64,000 nt of DNA from JBCDJG01 sp038748065 (GTDB taxonomy: Bacteria > Pseudomonadota > Gammaproteobacteria > Pseudomonadales > Halieaceae): NCBI GenBank assembly GCA_038748065.1, contig JBCDJG010000003.1, forward strand, positions 1 through 64,000, read 5' to 3'. The notes beneath the pieces were generated by a model. The model did not search any database. It worked only from the letters and a program-made list of their open reading frames with translations, and was not told the DNA's origin. Made by a program: the position numbers and the translations under genes. Position 1 is the stretch's first letter, and every line of letters starts with the position of its first letter. This document shows, in pieces, positions 41,173 to 49,579 of this stretch.

Positions 41173-42375
41173 GTGATCACCAAAAACCCCATGTCCCCAT
41201 TGGAGCGCCGGGCGGTTAGCTCCCTGGCACTGTTATACAGCTTCCGTATGCTGGGCTTGTTCATGGTGCTGCCGCTGCTTTCCCTGTACGCCGCGGACAT
41301 GCCTGGCGCCAGCCCGGCGATGCTTGGCCTGGCCATCGGGGCTTATGGCCTGACGCAGGCGCTGTTGCAGATTCCGGCTGGCTGGTTGTCCGACCGAATC
41401 GGCCGCAAGCCGGTGATCTACGCGGGTCTTGCGATCTTTGCGCTGGGCAGCTTCATTGCGGCTTACGCCGAGACCATTGAGGGTGTACTGGCCGGGCGGC
41501 TGCTGCAGGGCGCCGGCGCCATATCCAGCTCCGTGCTGGCGCTGGTGGCGGACGTTACCAGCAGTGAGCAGCGCACGAAGGCGATGGCGGTCCTCGGCAT
41601 CAGTATTGGCGTCTCATTCACGCTGGCTATGATCCTGGGGCCACTGCTGGCCGCTTCCGGTGGGCTTGCCGCTGTCTTCCAGTTGACTGGCGTGCTGGCA
41701 CTGCTGGGGATTGCCGTGGTGGCGCTGCGCGTGCCCGACCCTCCCGATACCGGCATGCGCCACGACGAGGTGGGCGCTCGAGCCAATCTCCTGCTGCGCA
41801 GCCTGCTGGATCGGGGTCTGCTGCCTCTGAATTTCGGCGTGTTTGTGCTGCACTTCGTGCTCATGGCGAGCTTCCTCGTGGTGCCCGGGGCACTGGAGAA
41901 TCTGGCCGGTATCGCGCGTGAAAATCACTGGCAGGTGTACTTGCCCGTGGTCGTCCTGTCTCTGCTGGGTATGCTGCCCTTGCTTATGCTGGCAGAGCGA
42001 CTTCATCGCCTGCGCCTGGCGCTCAGCCTGGGCATCGGGGTGCTGGCTGCGGCCATTGTGCTGGTCGGTTCCGGCAGTTCAGCACAGGCGGTCTACCTCG
42101 GCATGTGGCTGTTTTTTGTCGCGGTGAACTACCTTGATGCCACGCTGCCGTCCATGGTCAGTAAGACGGTCTTCGAGGGTGGTAAAGGCACCGCGCTCGG
42201 CATTTACGCCACCTGCCAGTTTTTCGGTGCGTTCGCCGGAGGCGCCCTGGGTGGCTTCCTGCTCGAGCACTATGGTGCGACCGCCATGGCACTGGCCTGC
42301 GGGACGCTGGTGCTCGTGTGGCTTGCTTCCGCTCTGCCAGCGGGCCAGCCAGCCTATGCCAGCGCCCGAATCTGA
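41173..42375 (+). CDS. MFS transporter
   Basis: A 400-residue twelve-helix major facilitator protein. Motif A between helices 2 and 3 reads GWLSDRIGRKPV, and the following helix 4-5 area RLLQGAGAISSSVLALVADV is typical of the drug-proton antiporter group. The substrate is unknown. The start is either the GTG at 41173 or the ATG at 41191 (MSPLERRAVSSLALLYSF); neither has a clear ribosome site. It lies between uvrA and ssb, as in Pseudomonas and relatives. Confidence 0.88.
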   Translation: MITKNPMSPLERRAVSSLALLYSFRMLGLFMVLPLLSLYAADMPGASPAMLGLAIGAYGLTQALLQIPAGWLSDRIGRKPVIYAGLAIFALGSFIAAYAETIEGVLAGRLLQGAGAISSSVLALVADVTSSEQRTKAMAVLGISIGVSFTLAMILGPLLAASGGLAAVFQLTGVLALLGIAVVALRVPDPPDTGMRHDEVGARANLLLRSLLDRGLLPLNFGVFVLHFVLMASFLVVPGALENLAGIARENHWQVYLPVVVLSLLGMLPLLMLAERLHRLRLALSLGIGVLAAAIVLVGSGSSAQAVYLGMWLFFVAVNYLDATLPSMVSKTVFEGGKGTALGIYATCQFFGAFAGGALGGFLLEHYGATAMALACGTLVLVWLASALPAGQPAYASARI

Positions 42376-42417
42376 TCGCTCCTGGCGGCCTGTGCTGTCG
42401 CAATTGCAGGTTGGGGT

Positions 42418-42426
42418 TGCTATGAT
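42418..42426 (+). promoter_or_regulatory. extended -10 promoter of ssb
   Basis: TGCTATGAT is a TGn-TATGAT extended -10 element about 50 bases upstream of the ssb start, in a 100-base gap after the MFS gene. No good -35 hexamer lies 16-18 bases before it, which extended -10 promoters tolerate. Confidence 0.5.
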
Positions 42427-42475
42427 CGCGGGTCTGAATAAGCAGGGGTAAAACTCCACCGGTTGAGGGATTTCT

Positions 42476-42982
42476 ATGGCAAGCAGGGGCATTAATAAGG
42501 TCATTCTGGTGGGCAATCTGGGCAACGACCCGGAGACCCGTTTCTTTCCCGACGGCGGCGCCGTAACGAACGCCAGCATCGCCACATCGGAGAGCTGGAA
42601 GGACCGCCAGACGGGCCAGATGCAGGAGAAGACCGAGTGGCATCGGGTCGTGTTCCGGGACCGGGGCAACTATCGCCTGGGTCAGATTGCGGGCGAATAC
42701 CTGCATAAGGGCTCCAAGGTCTATGTCGAGGGCAAGCTGCAAACGCGCAAGTGGCAGGACCAGTCCGGTCAGGATCGCTACACTACTGAGATCGTCGCTG
42801 ATCAGATGCAGATGCTGGATAGCCGCAACGCCGGTGGCGCTGGCGGGGGCGAGTACCAGGCCGGCCAACATCAGGGTGGCGGCGCACCGCAGCCTGCGCA
42901 GGCCGCGGCGCCTCAGTCCCAGGCCCCCGCGCAGCCGGGCCCCTCTGACTTCAACGATTTCGACGACGACATACCCTTCTAG
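42476..42982 (+). CDS. ssb: single-stranded DNA-binding protein
   Basis: A 168-residue SSB. The OB-fold starts MASRGINKVILVGNLGNDPE and contains WHRVVFRDRGNYRLGQIAGE. A Gly/Gln/Pro/Ala-rich linker leads to the acidic tip DFNDFDDDIPF, the docking site for partners such as RecQ, PriA and Exo I. The length and tail are normal for the group. A phosphotransferase-like gene starts three bases downstream at TTG. Confidence 0.98.
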   Translation: MASRGINKVILVGNLGNDPETRFFPDGGAVTNASIATSESWKDRQTGQMQEKTEWHRVVFRDRGNYRLGQIAGEYLHKGSKVYVEGKLQTRKWQDQSGQDRYTTEIVADQMQMLDSRNAGGAGGGEYQAGQHQGGGAPQPAQAAAPQSQAPAQPGPSDFNDFDDDIPF

Positions 42983-42984
42983 CC

Positions 42985-44337
42985 TTGGGCGCCACGGATC
43001 TCCCGGAGGGAGTCACTGACTGGCTCGAGGCGCAGGGCGCCGGGCGCCTGTGTCAGTTAGAACGCCACGTCGCCAGGCGTGAGGCCTGGCTAACGGCAAT
43101 CGAACGCGGCGACGGCAGTGTGGAAGAGAGCTTTCTGCGCCTCGAGCGTAAGCCCGTTGTTGGTACGGTCACCCTGGAACGCGAAGCGCGTATCTGCGCC
43201 GCGCTAGCCGCCACCGATGTACCTGCCCCGAGACTCCTGGCCTGGGATGCCGAGCGACGCCTGGCCCTGTTCGAGCGAGTCGGCGGCACTGCCGCTATTG
43301 ATAAGCTGGAAAATGCGCCGCAGCAGCGGGCGGTGATGGAGGATTTCATTGATGCTATCGCGCGCCTGCACCAGCTGCAGCCGGCATCGCTGGGCCTTGA
43401 GGATCTGCTGGGCACCTGGCACCTGTCGGCCGCACGCTGCGCTCTCGACGACCTTGACGCTCAGCTCGCGACCTATGCCGACTTCCTGCGCAACTATCGC
43501 GATCCGCTACTGACTTACGGCACACGCTGGCTGCGGCGCTTCGCGCCATCTGCCGTTGCACGTGTCTCTCTCGTGCAGGGCGATACCGGGCCAGTGAATT
43601 TTATGTTCGAGGGCGATCGAGTAAGCGCCCTGGTTGACTGGGAGTGGGGCCACTGGGGTGACCCTATGGAAGACCTTGGCAACATCTGCGTGCGCGAATT
43701 TTGGAACCCAAGCGGTGGGCTGAAGGGCCTGTTTGAGCGTTACGAGAGCAAGGCCGGCATTCCCTATGACCGGGCGGCGGCCATGTACTATCGTGTGCAG
43801 CAGAACGTGCGCGGCATGATTCCGATTCACGCCGTGTGTCAGGCTCGCGGCCTGCGCGAGTCCATGGCGTGGTATCTCGCCTATCGCTATATCGGAGATC
43901 GAGCAAGCTGTGAGGCCATCGCGGCGGCCATGGGTATTGAGATCGAACGTCCAACTATGCCCGACGAGCAAAAGGTGGATGTGCTGGCTGACGCAGCGCT
44001 GCATAGCCTGGCACAGGATATCGAGCCGGCGCTGACGTCGGGCTTTGCCCGCTCGCGAGCGAAAGATCTCGGCATCCTGCTTGAGTGCCTTGAGCGGCGA
44101 CGTCTCTACGGCAGTGCCCTGGCCTCGATCGAGGTTGCGGAAATGGCGGTCTTGCTGGGGCAGCCGGTAGCAGACTACCAAAGCGGCATCGTCGCGCTTT
44201 GCCAGGCTATTGACGCGGAGTCTCTGCGCGATGAAGACCTGGTTCCGTATCTGGCACGGCGCGCCTATCGCGAGGAGTGGTTACACTGGCCGGTAACCAC
44301 CCTGTATCCTGATCGGCAGTGGTCGGTTATTGATTGA
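42985..44337 (+). CDS. APH-family phosphotransferase-like protein
   Basis: A 450-residue protein with an aminoglycoside-phosphotransferase fold in the first 280 residues. The catalytic loop is LVQGDTGPVNFMFEGDRV (the usual HGD has become QGD) and the metal loop VDWEWGHWGDPMEDLG. The C-terminal 170 residues are helical, without a recognised domain. The family includes many small-molecule and acyl-CoA-linked kinases, so the substrate cannot be told. The start is TTG at 42985 with GTC/ACC but no ATG or GTG nearby; the ribosome site may overlap ssb. A resistance role is not suggested. Confidence 0.7.
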   Translation: MGATDLPEGVTDWLEAQGAGRLCQLERHVARREAWLTAIERGDGSVEESFLRLERKPVVGTVTLEREARICAALAATDVPAPRLLAWDAERRLALFERVGGTAAIDKLENAPQQRAVMEDFIDAIARLHQLQPASLGLEDLLGTWHLSAARCALDDLDAQLATYADFLRNYRDPLLTYGTRWLRRFAPSAVARVSLVQGDTGPVNFMFEGDRVSALVDWEWGHWGDPMEDLGNICVREFWNPSGGLKGLFERYESKAGIPYDRAAAMYYRVQQNVRGMIPIHAVCQARGLRESMAWYLAYRYIGDRASCEAIAAAMGIEIERPTMPDEQKVDVLADAALHSLAQDIEPALTSGFARSRAKDLGILLECLERRRLYGSALASIEVAEMAVLLGQPVADYQSGIVALCQAIDAESLRDEDLVPYLARRAYREEWLHWPVTTLYPDRQWSVID

Positions 44338-44385
44338 AGCTTCCATTTGCATAAACGCGGACACGGCCCGGGAGGCCATAAGCCT

Positions 44386-45024
44386 ATGATAACAATTCAC
44401 CACCTCGGGGTATCCCAGTCTGATCGCATTGTCTGGTTGATGGAGGAGCTCGAGCTGCCCTATGAAATCCAGTGGTATGACCGGGGCGACGACTTCCTGG
44501 CGCCCCAGGCCTATCGCGATCTGCACCCGGTGGGAACCGCTCCCATTATCACGGATGGCGACCTGGTGCTGCCCGAGTCGACCGCCATCGTGGAGTACGT
44601 GTCCCAGCGCTATGCTGATGGCAAGCTGTCGATAGGCGTGGACGAGGCCGATTATCCCCATTATCTGTTCTGGCTGCAGTTCAACGCCAGTCTTCAGGCC
44701 GGGCTGTTCATCCGCATGGCCGCTCAGGCCGGCGGCGCGCAGGATGATGGCACCAATCCCTTGTTCACCACCGTCAACCGGCGCATCGATGGCCTGTATC
44801 GAGCGCTGGAAGAGCGGCTGGCACAGCATGACTATCTGGCGGGTGATCGCTTCACCTGCGCCGATATCATGACGCTGTTCAACCTCAATTCCCTGGAGAT
44901 ATTGGGAGCGAGGCCTCTGGCTGAGCTGCCCCAGGCTGCGGCCTACGTTGAGCGACTGAGCACGCGTCCCGCCTACCAGCGGGCAATGCAAATTGCTGGC
45001 CCTGATGCCGCAAGGCCGGACTAG
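44386..45024 (+). CDS. glutathione S-transferase family protein
   Basis: A 212-residue GST. The thioredoxin-like half begins MITIHHLGVSQSDRIVWLME, has the cis-Pro region GTAPIITDGDLVLPESTAIV, and leads to a helical half containing YLAGDRFTCADIMTLFNLNS with the conserved Asp cap. The start is the ATG at 44386 behind GGGAGG; a frame starting at 44347 has a TTG. The active residue at the start (Ser near position 10) suggests a Ser-type enzyme. The substrate is unknown. Confidence 0.85.
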   Translation: MITIHHLGVSQSDRIVWLMEELELPYEIQWYDRGDDFLAPQAYRDLHPVGTAPIITDGDLVLPESTAIVEYVSQRYADGKLSIGVDEADYPHYLFWLQFNASLQAGLFIRMAAQAGGAQDDGTNPLFTTVNRRIDGLYRALEERLAQHDYLAGDRFTCADIMTLFNLNSLEILGARPLAELPQAAAYVERLSTRPAYQRAMQIAGPDAARPD

Positions 45025-45050
45025 CGACCGGGTTTGACCGCAGCGAAGCG

Positions 45051-45923
45051 ATGAAAGTCCTGCTGTTAGGCGCCGATACCACGCTTGGCCTCGCCCTGCA
45101 CGCGCACCTGGTGCACTGGGGCCGGCATGAAGTGATCCCGCTCGGCCTGACGGCCAGTCGCTGGAAGAGTGAGCGCCAGGCCAAAAAGGCGGTGCGCCGG
45201 GCAGACTGCGATGTCGTGGTCGACCTTCGGATCAAGGCGGCCGCGGATACCGGCGAGATCATTGGCGTTGCCGATCTGGAGCGCAGCAAGTGGCTAGCCA
45301 AGACCTGTAACCGTAGCGGTGAGATCTACGTCTATCTGTCGAGCTCGCGTGTTTTTGCCGGCCACGCGTCGCGCCTTTATACGGAGCTTGACGCCCCGGA
45401 TAACGAATCCACACTTGGCCGCCTGCTGCAGCAGGCTGAGCAGTTCGTCCTGAACCGCTGCGAGCGACATATCGTCCTGCGCATGGGGCCGACGTTTTCC
45501 CACCGCGGCGTAAATATCCTGACCCACCTGCTGGAACAGCTGCTGCAGAACGGCCACCTACATCTGGACAACCAGGTGCGCGGCTGCCCGGTGGAGGCCT
45601 CCGATGCCGCAAGGGTAATCGCGGCTGTCATCGACCAGCTGAGCACGGGTGTTCAGCCCTGGGGAATATTCCATTACTGCAGCAACGACCCCACCAACTG
45701 GTACGAATTTGGGGAAAGCTTGCTCGCGAGCGCGTCACAGTTTTCGCAGTTCGACGATCACGCGGTGGAACTGGAGTGCCCTCCGGCGCCGCCGGATGTT
45801 GCCAGCCGGATGCTCGAGTGCAGTAAAATCAGGGACTACTTCGCAATCAAGCAGGTGCCCTGGCGTGGCTTTATCGGCGACAGTGTGAAACAGTACTTCG
45901 AACAACAGTCTGCAGAGAGTTGA
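45051..45923 (+). CDS. RmlD-like sugar-nucleotide reductase family protein
   Basis: A 290-residue Rossmann-type protein of the RmlD/extended SDR group. The nucleotide motif is weak: KVLLLGADTTLGLALHAHLV in place of TGxxGQxG. The core has YVYLSSSRVFAG and VLRMGPTFSHRGVNI, where RmlD proteins have the TD-VFDG and R-WVYS strands. The usual catalytic YxxxK is not found at the expected place (SRLYTELDAPDNESTLGRLL), so it may be a binding or regulatory paralogue. It lies between a GST and moaB, eight bases before the latter. Confidence 0.6.
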   Translation: MKVLLLGADTTLGLALHAHLVHWGRHEVIPLGLTASRWKSERQAKKAVRRADCDVVVDLRIKAAADTGEIIGVADLERSKWLAKTCNRSGEIYVYLSSSRVFAGHASRLYTELDAPDNESTLGRLLQQAEQFVLNRCERHIVLRMGPTFSHRGVNILTHLLEQLLQNGHLHLDNQVRGCPVEASDAARVIAAVIDQLSTGVQPWGIFHYCSNDPTNWYEFGESLLASASQFSQFDDHAVELECPPAPPDVASRMLECSKIRDYFAIKQVPWRGFIGDSVKQYFEQQSAES

Positions 45924-45930
45924 GCTGATC

Positions 45931-46458
45931 ATGGCCAAAGCAATCGACACGACACCGCAAGCCCTTGGCGTCGCGGTACTGACCGTCTCCGACACGCGAA
46001 CCCTCGAGGATGATACCTCCGGGCAGTTTCTCGCTGACAGCTTGCGCGAGTTCGGCCATGGCCTCAGTGGCCGCGATATCGTCAAGGATGATATCTACCA
46101 GATTCGCGCGGTGGTTTCTGCCTGGATTGCCGATCCTGAAATTGATGCCGTACTGATCACGGGCGGCACCGGTTTCTCCGGCCGCGACTCCACGCCCGAG
46201 GCCATGGCGCCCTTGTTCGACAAGGCCATCGATGGCTTTGGCGAAGTATTCAGGGCCCTTTCTTTCCAGACCATCGGTTCCTCGACGATTCAGTCGCGTG
46301 CGCTGGCGGGCTTTGCCAACAACACGGTGATCTTCTGTATGCCGGGTTCCACCGGCGCCTGTCGCGATGCCTGGGAGGGTGTCATCCGTGATCAGTTGGA
46401 CAGCACCTATCGCCCCTGTAATTTTGTCGGTGTATTGCGCACGCGGGAAGAGGCCTGA
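45931..46458 (+). CDS. moaB: molybdenum cofactor biosynthesis protein MoaB
   Basis: A 175-residue MoaB/Mog-type protein. VAVLTVSDTRTLEDDTSGQF opens the MPT-binding fold, and ITGGTGFSGRDSTPEAMAPL is the family signature. MoaB adenylates or binds molybdopterin on the route to the molybdenum cofactor. It lies 14 bases upstream of moeA, its functional neighbour. Confidence 0.95.
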   Translation: MAKAIDTTPQALGVAVLTVSDTRTLEDDTSGQFLADSLREFGHGLSGRDIVKDDIYQIRAVVSAWIADPEIDAVLITGGTGFSGRDSTPEAMAPLFDKAIDGFGEVFRALSFQTIGSSTIQSRALAGFANNTVIFCMPGSTGACRDAWEGVIRDQLDSTYRPCNFVGVLRTREEA

Positions 46459-46472
46459 TCGGGGCGACGAGT

Positions 46473-47678
46473 GTGAGTCATCTCACTCCCCTTGACGAGG
46501 CGCTTGCACAGATTCTGGCCAGCCCTGGTGGCCCACCGCCCAGCGAGCATCGTCCCCTGATTGACTGCCTCGGAGCCGTACTGGCAGCACCTGTCGTGTC
46601 TCCACTGGACGTTCCCGCCGCTGATAACAGCGCCATGGATGGCTATGCACTGCGCGCTGCGGACGCCCCTGGACCTCTGCCGGTCAGCCAGCGTATAGCC
46701 GCGGGGCAGGTCGGCGAGGCGCTGGCCGCGGGCACTGCGGCGCGTATCTTCACGGGTGCGGATGTGCCACCCGGTGCCGATACGGTGGTCATGCAGGAAA
46801 AGTGTGAAGAAGTAGGCGCTGCAGTGCGCGTACCGACAGATACGCCCGCCGGGGACAATATCCGCCCGCGTGGGCAGGACATTGCAGCGGGCGAACAGGT
46901 ACTGGCCCCAGGCCGTCGTTTGCGTCCCCAGGACCTCGGCCTGCTGGCTTCCGTGGGTCTGAGCGAGGCCGAGGTCTATCGCCCACTGCGTGTTGCAGTG
47001 CTCTCTACCGGAGATGAACTGGTAGACCCGGGTCAAGGCGCGCCCAGGGCGGGGCAGCTCTATAATTCCAACCGCTATACCCTTGCCGGCCTGGTACGGG
47101 GCCTGGGCATGGAGTTCATTGATGGCGGCATTGTTGCTGATAGTGCTGAAGCGACCGCTGCAGCGCTTGCCCGCGCGGCAGAGAGAGCGGATGTTGTTAT
47201 AACGTCCGGCGGTGTTTCCGTTGGCGAAGAGGATCACGTTAAAGGCCAGGTAGAACGCCTGGGGGAGCTGAATCTCTGGAAGCTCGCGATCAAGCCAGGC
47301 AAGCCGCTGGCCTTTGGCCGCGTCGGCGATACGCCTTTTATCGGTCTGCCGGGTAATCCCAGCTCGGTATTCGTGACTTTCTGCCTGGTTGCACGACCCT
47401 TCCTTCTGAAGCGTCAGGGTGCGGCAGAGTCGCCCCTGCCAGAGCTCGTGGCCAGCGCCGGGTTCAGTACCCGTAAGGCAGGCATCCGTCAGGACTATCT
47501 GCGGGTCAGCCTCCGCTCCAGCGATAATGGGCTGGTGGCAGAGCGCTTTTCAAACCAGTCCTCGGGCGTGCTGAGCTCGATCTCGCAGTCCAACGCGCTG
47601 GCCGTGGTGCCGCCGGGCGTGGTGGTAGCACATGGGGATAGGGTTCAGGTGTTACTGCTTGATCTGTTGACTGACTGA
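46473..47678 (+). CDS. moeA: molybdopterin molybdenumtransferase MoeA
   Basis: A 401-residue MoeA starting at GTG. VPAADNSAMDGYALRAAD near residues 45-62 is the signature that binds adenylated molybdopterin. The MoCF domain carries VITSGGVSVGEEDHVKGQ and LPGNPSSVFVTFCLVARP, and a small C-terminal beta domain follows. MoeA inserts molybdate into molybdopterin. With moaB it forms a two-gene unit; other Moco genes are outside the window. Confidence 0.96.
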   Translation: MSHLTPLDEALAQILASPGGPPPSEHRPLIDCLGAVLAAPVVSPLDVPAADNSAMDGYALRAADAPGPLPVSQRIAAGQVGEALAAGTAARIFTGADVPPGADTVVMQEKCEEVGAAVRVPTDTPAGDNIRPRGQDIAAGEQVLAPGRRLRPQDLGLLASVGLSEAEVYRPLRVAVLSTGDELVDPGQGAPRAGQLYNSNRYTLAGLVRGLGMEFIDGGIVADSAEATAAALARAAERADVVITSGGVSVGEEDHVKGQVERLGELNLWKLAIKPGKPLAFGRVGDTPFIGLPGNPSSVFVTFCLVARPFLLKRQGAAESPLPELVASAGFSTRKAGIRQDYLRVSLRSSDNGLVAERFSNQSSGVLSSISQSNALAVVPPGVVVAHGDRVQVLLLDLLTD

Positions 47679-47722
47679 CAGCGCCTGATGACCAGACGCT
47701 CGACGCCTGTCCCGGGGGTGAC

Positions 47723-48943
47723 TTAGCCGAGCTTCTGGAACACTAAAGATGCGTTGGTGCCACCGAAGCCGAAGCTGTTGGACATCACGCGCTGCAGATC
47801 AACGCTGTCGTGCCGCGAAACGGCGATTGGCATGCCTTCGGCTTCAGGGTCTAGCTTGTCGATGTTTGCCGAGGCGGCAATAAAACCGCTTTGCTGCATC
47901 AGCAGTGCGTAAATAGCCTCCTGCACACCCGCTGCACCCAGCGAATGCCCCGAAAGCGACTTGGTGGAGCCGACCACCGGTATATCCTTTCCGGCGTAAG
48001 CCTCTTTTACCGCCTTGAGCTCCTGAATATCGCCGGCCGGTGTACTGGTGCCGTGGGCGTTGATGTAGTCCACGGGGCCGTCGACGGTTGCCAGAGCCTG
48101 CTGCATGCAGCGCACGGCGCCCTCCCCGGAGGGCGCCACCATGTCGTAACCGTCAGAGGTGGCGCCATAGCCTACCAGCTCGGCGTAAATCCTGGCGCCA
48201 CGGGCCCTTGCATGCTCCAGTTCCTCAAGGACCAGCATGCCGCCGCCGCCGGCGATAACAAAACCGTCACGATCCGCATCATAGGCGCGAGAGGCGCGCT
48301 CGGGCGTCTCATTGTACTTGGTTGACAGGGCGCCCATCGCATCGAACAGGCTCGATAGCGTCCAGTGCAATTCCTCGCCACCGCCGGCAAACACAATATC
48401 CTGCTTGTCGAGCTGAATCTGCTCCATCGCGTTGCCAATGCAGTGCGCGCTGGTGGAACAGGCGGAGGATATGGAATAGTTGACGCCCTTGATCTTGAAC
48501 GGCGTCGCGAGGCAGGCCGACACGGTGCTGCCCATGGTCTGCGTAACCCGGTAGGGGCCGACGCGCCTGATGCCGCGCTCGCGCAGGATGTCCGCGGCTT
48601 CCGTCTGGCTGGCGGAAGAAGCGCCGCCGGAGCCGGCGATAATGCCGGTGCGAACGTTGGAGATGTCTTTCTCATCGAGGCCCGCGTCATTGATGGCCTG
48701 CTGCATCGAGATATAGGCAAAGGCCGCCGCGTCGCCCATAAAGCGCAGCTGCTTGCGATCGATCAGCTCACTGGTATCGATGTTTGGGGCGCCCGCCACG
48801 TGTGAGCGCATCCCCATGTCGAGATGCTCCTGCCGGATGCTGATGCCCGATTTACCCTCAAACAGTGATGTGCTTACGCTGTCTGCATCATTGCCAAGGC
48901 AGGAGACAATGCCCAGGCCCGTGACAACTACTCTCCTGGCCAC
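47723..48943 (-). CDS. fabB: beta-ketoacyl-ACP synthase I
   Basis: A 406-residue KAS I. The active cysteine is in SISSACSTSAHCIGNA at about residue 163. The two catalytic histidines are in INAHGTSTPAGD and KSLSGHSLGAAGVQ, and GFGGTNASLVF ends the protein. It elongates unsaturated acyl-ACPs made by FabA. The GTG start overlaps the fabA stop by one base, the classic fabA-fabB operon of gammaproteobacteria. Confidence 0.98.
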   Translation of the reverse strand: MARRVVVTGLGIVSCLGNDADSVSTSLFEGKSGISIRQEHLDMGMRSHVAGAPNIDTSELIDRKQLRFMGDAAAFAYISMQQAINDAGLDEKDISNVRTGIIAGSGGASSASQTEAADILRERGIRRVGPYRVTQTMGSTVSACLATPFKIKGVNYSISSACSTSAHCIGNAMEQIQLDKQDIVFAGGGEELHWTLSSLFDAMGALSTKYNETPERASRAYDADRDGFVIAGGGGMLVLEELEHARARGARIYAELVGYGATSDGYDMVAPSGEGAVRCMQQALATVDGPVDYINAHGTSTPAGDIQELKAVKEAYAGKDIPVVGSTKSLSGHSLGAAGVQEAIYALLMQQSGFIAASANIDKLDPEAEGMPIAVSRHDSVDLQRVMSNSFGFGGTNASLVFQKLG

Positions 48944-49458
48944 TAAAAAGACTCCGTAGATTGGAACAGACCGACGCGCAGGTCGGACGCATGATAGATT
49001 TCGCGACCGTCTACTGACAGCGTGCCGTCAGCGATGCCCATAATCAGCTTGCGCTCAATGACGCGCTTCATGTCGATGTTATAGACCACCTTCTTGGCCG
49101 TGGGTAGCACCTGGCCACTGAATTTGACCTCGCCCGAGCCCAGCGCTCGGCCGCGCCCCGGGTTGCCGCGCCAGCCCAGGAAGAAGCCAACCAGCTGCCA
49201 CATGGCGTCCAGGCCCAGGCAGCCGGGCATAACCGGGTCTGTGGGGAAATGGCAGGCGAAAAACCAAAGGTCCGGATGAATGTCCAGCTCGGCGACCAGC
49301 TCACCTTTGCCGTACTTGCCGCCCTCGGAGCTGATGTGGCTGATGCGATCGACCATCAGCATGTTGTCGATGGGCAGGCGCGCGTTGCCCTCGCCAAAGA
49401 GTTCGCCGTGCCCGCACGCGATCAGCTCATCCTTGGCGTATGAGTTCTTTTGGATCAT
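48943..49458 (-). CDS. fabA: beta-hydroxydecanoyl-ACP dehydratase/isomerase
   Basis: A 171-residue FabA, the E. coli length less one. It dehydrates 3-hydroxydecanoyl-ACP and isomerises the product to start unsaturated fatty acid synthesis. The active His is in FFACHFPTDPVMPGCLGLDA at about residue 71, with the partner Asp in the following helix (LGLDAMWQL). The start is MIQKNSYAKDELIACG at 49458; a frame to 49509 is unlikely. No FadR/FabR-type palindrome was found in the 121-base upstream gap. Confidence 0.98.
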   Translation of the reverse strand: MIQKNSYAKDELIACGHGELFGEGNARLPIDNMLMVDRISHISSEGGKYGKGELVAELDIHPDLWFFACHFPTDPVMPGCLGLDAMWQLVGFFLGWRGNPGRGRALGSGEVKFSGQVLPTAKKVVYNIDMKRVIERKLIMGIADGTLSVDGREIYHASDLRVGLFQSTESF

Positions 49459-49579
49459 GGTATTTCCAGCCTGCAGGGAGGAGCCCATTCTAATGGCTGG
49501 GGATGACAAGTCCAGTCGGAATACCCTAGTATGGCAGGCCTGTAGACAGCCTCATTCAGTGACCACCCGGAGTCTTTTT

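Noticed and set aside
42985..44337. Calling the APH-like gene an antibiotic resistance gene
   Set aside because: The catalytic loop is QGD rather than HGD, there is a long extra C-terminal region, and the context is housekeeping. The family is broad and the substrate is unknown.
49280..49579. N-terminal extension of the ManC-type enzyme by 100 codons
   Set aside because: It runs antisense through fabA; the family start MLVPVLLSGG is at 49580.
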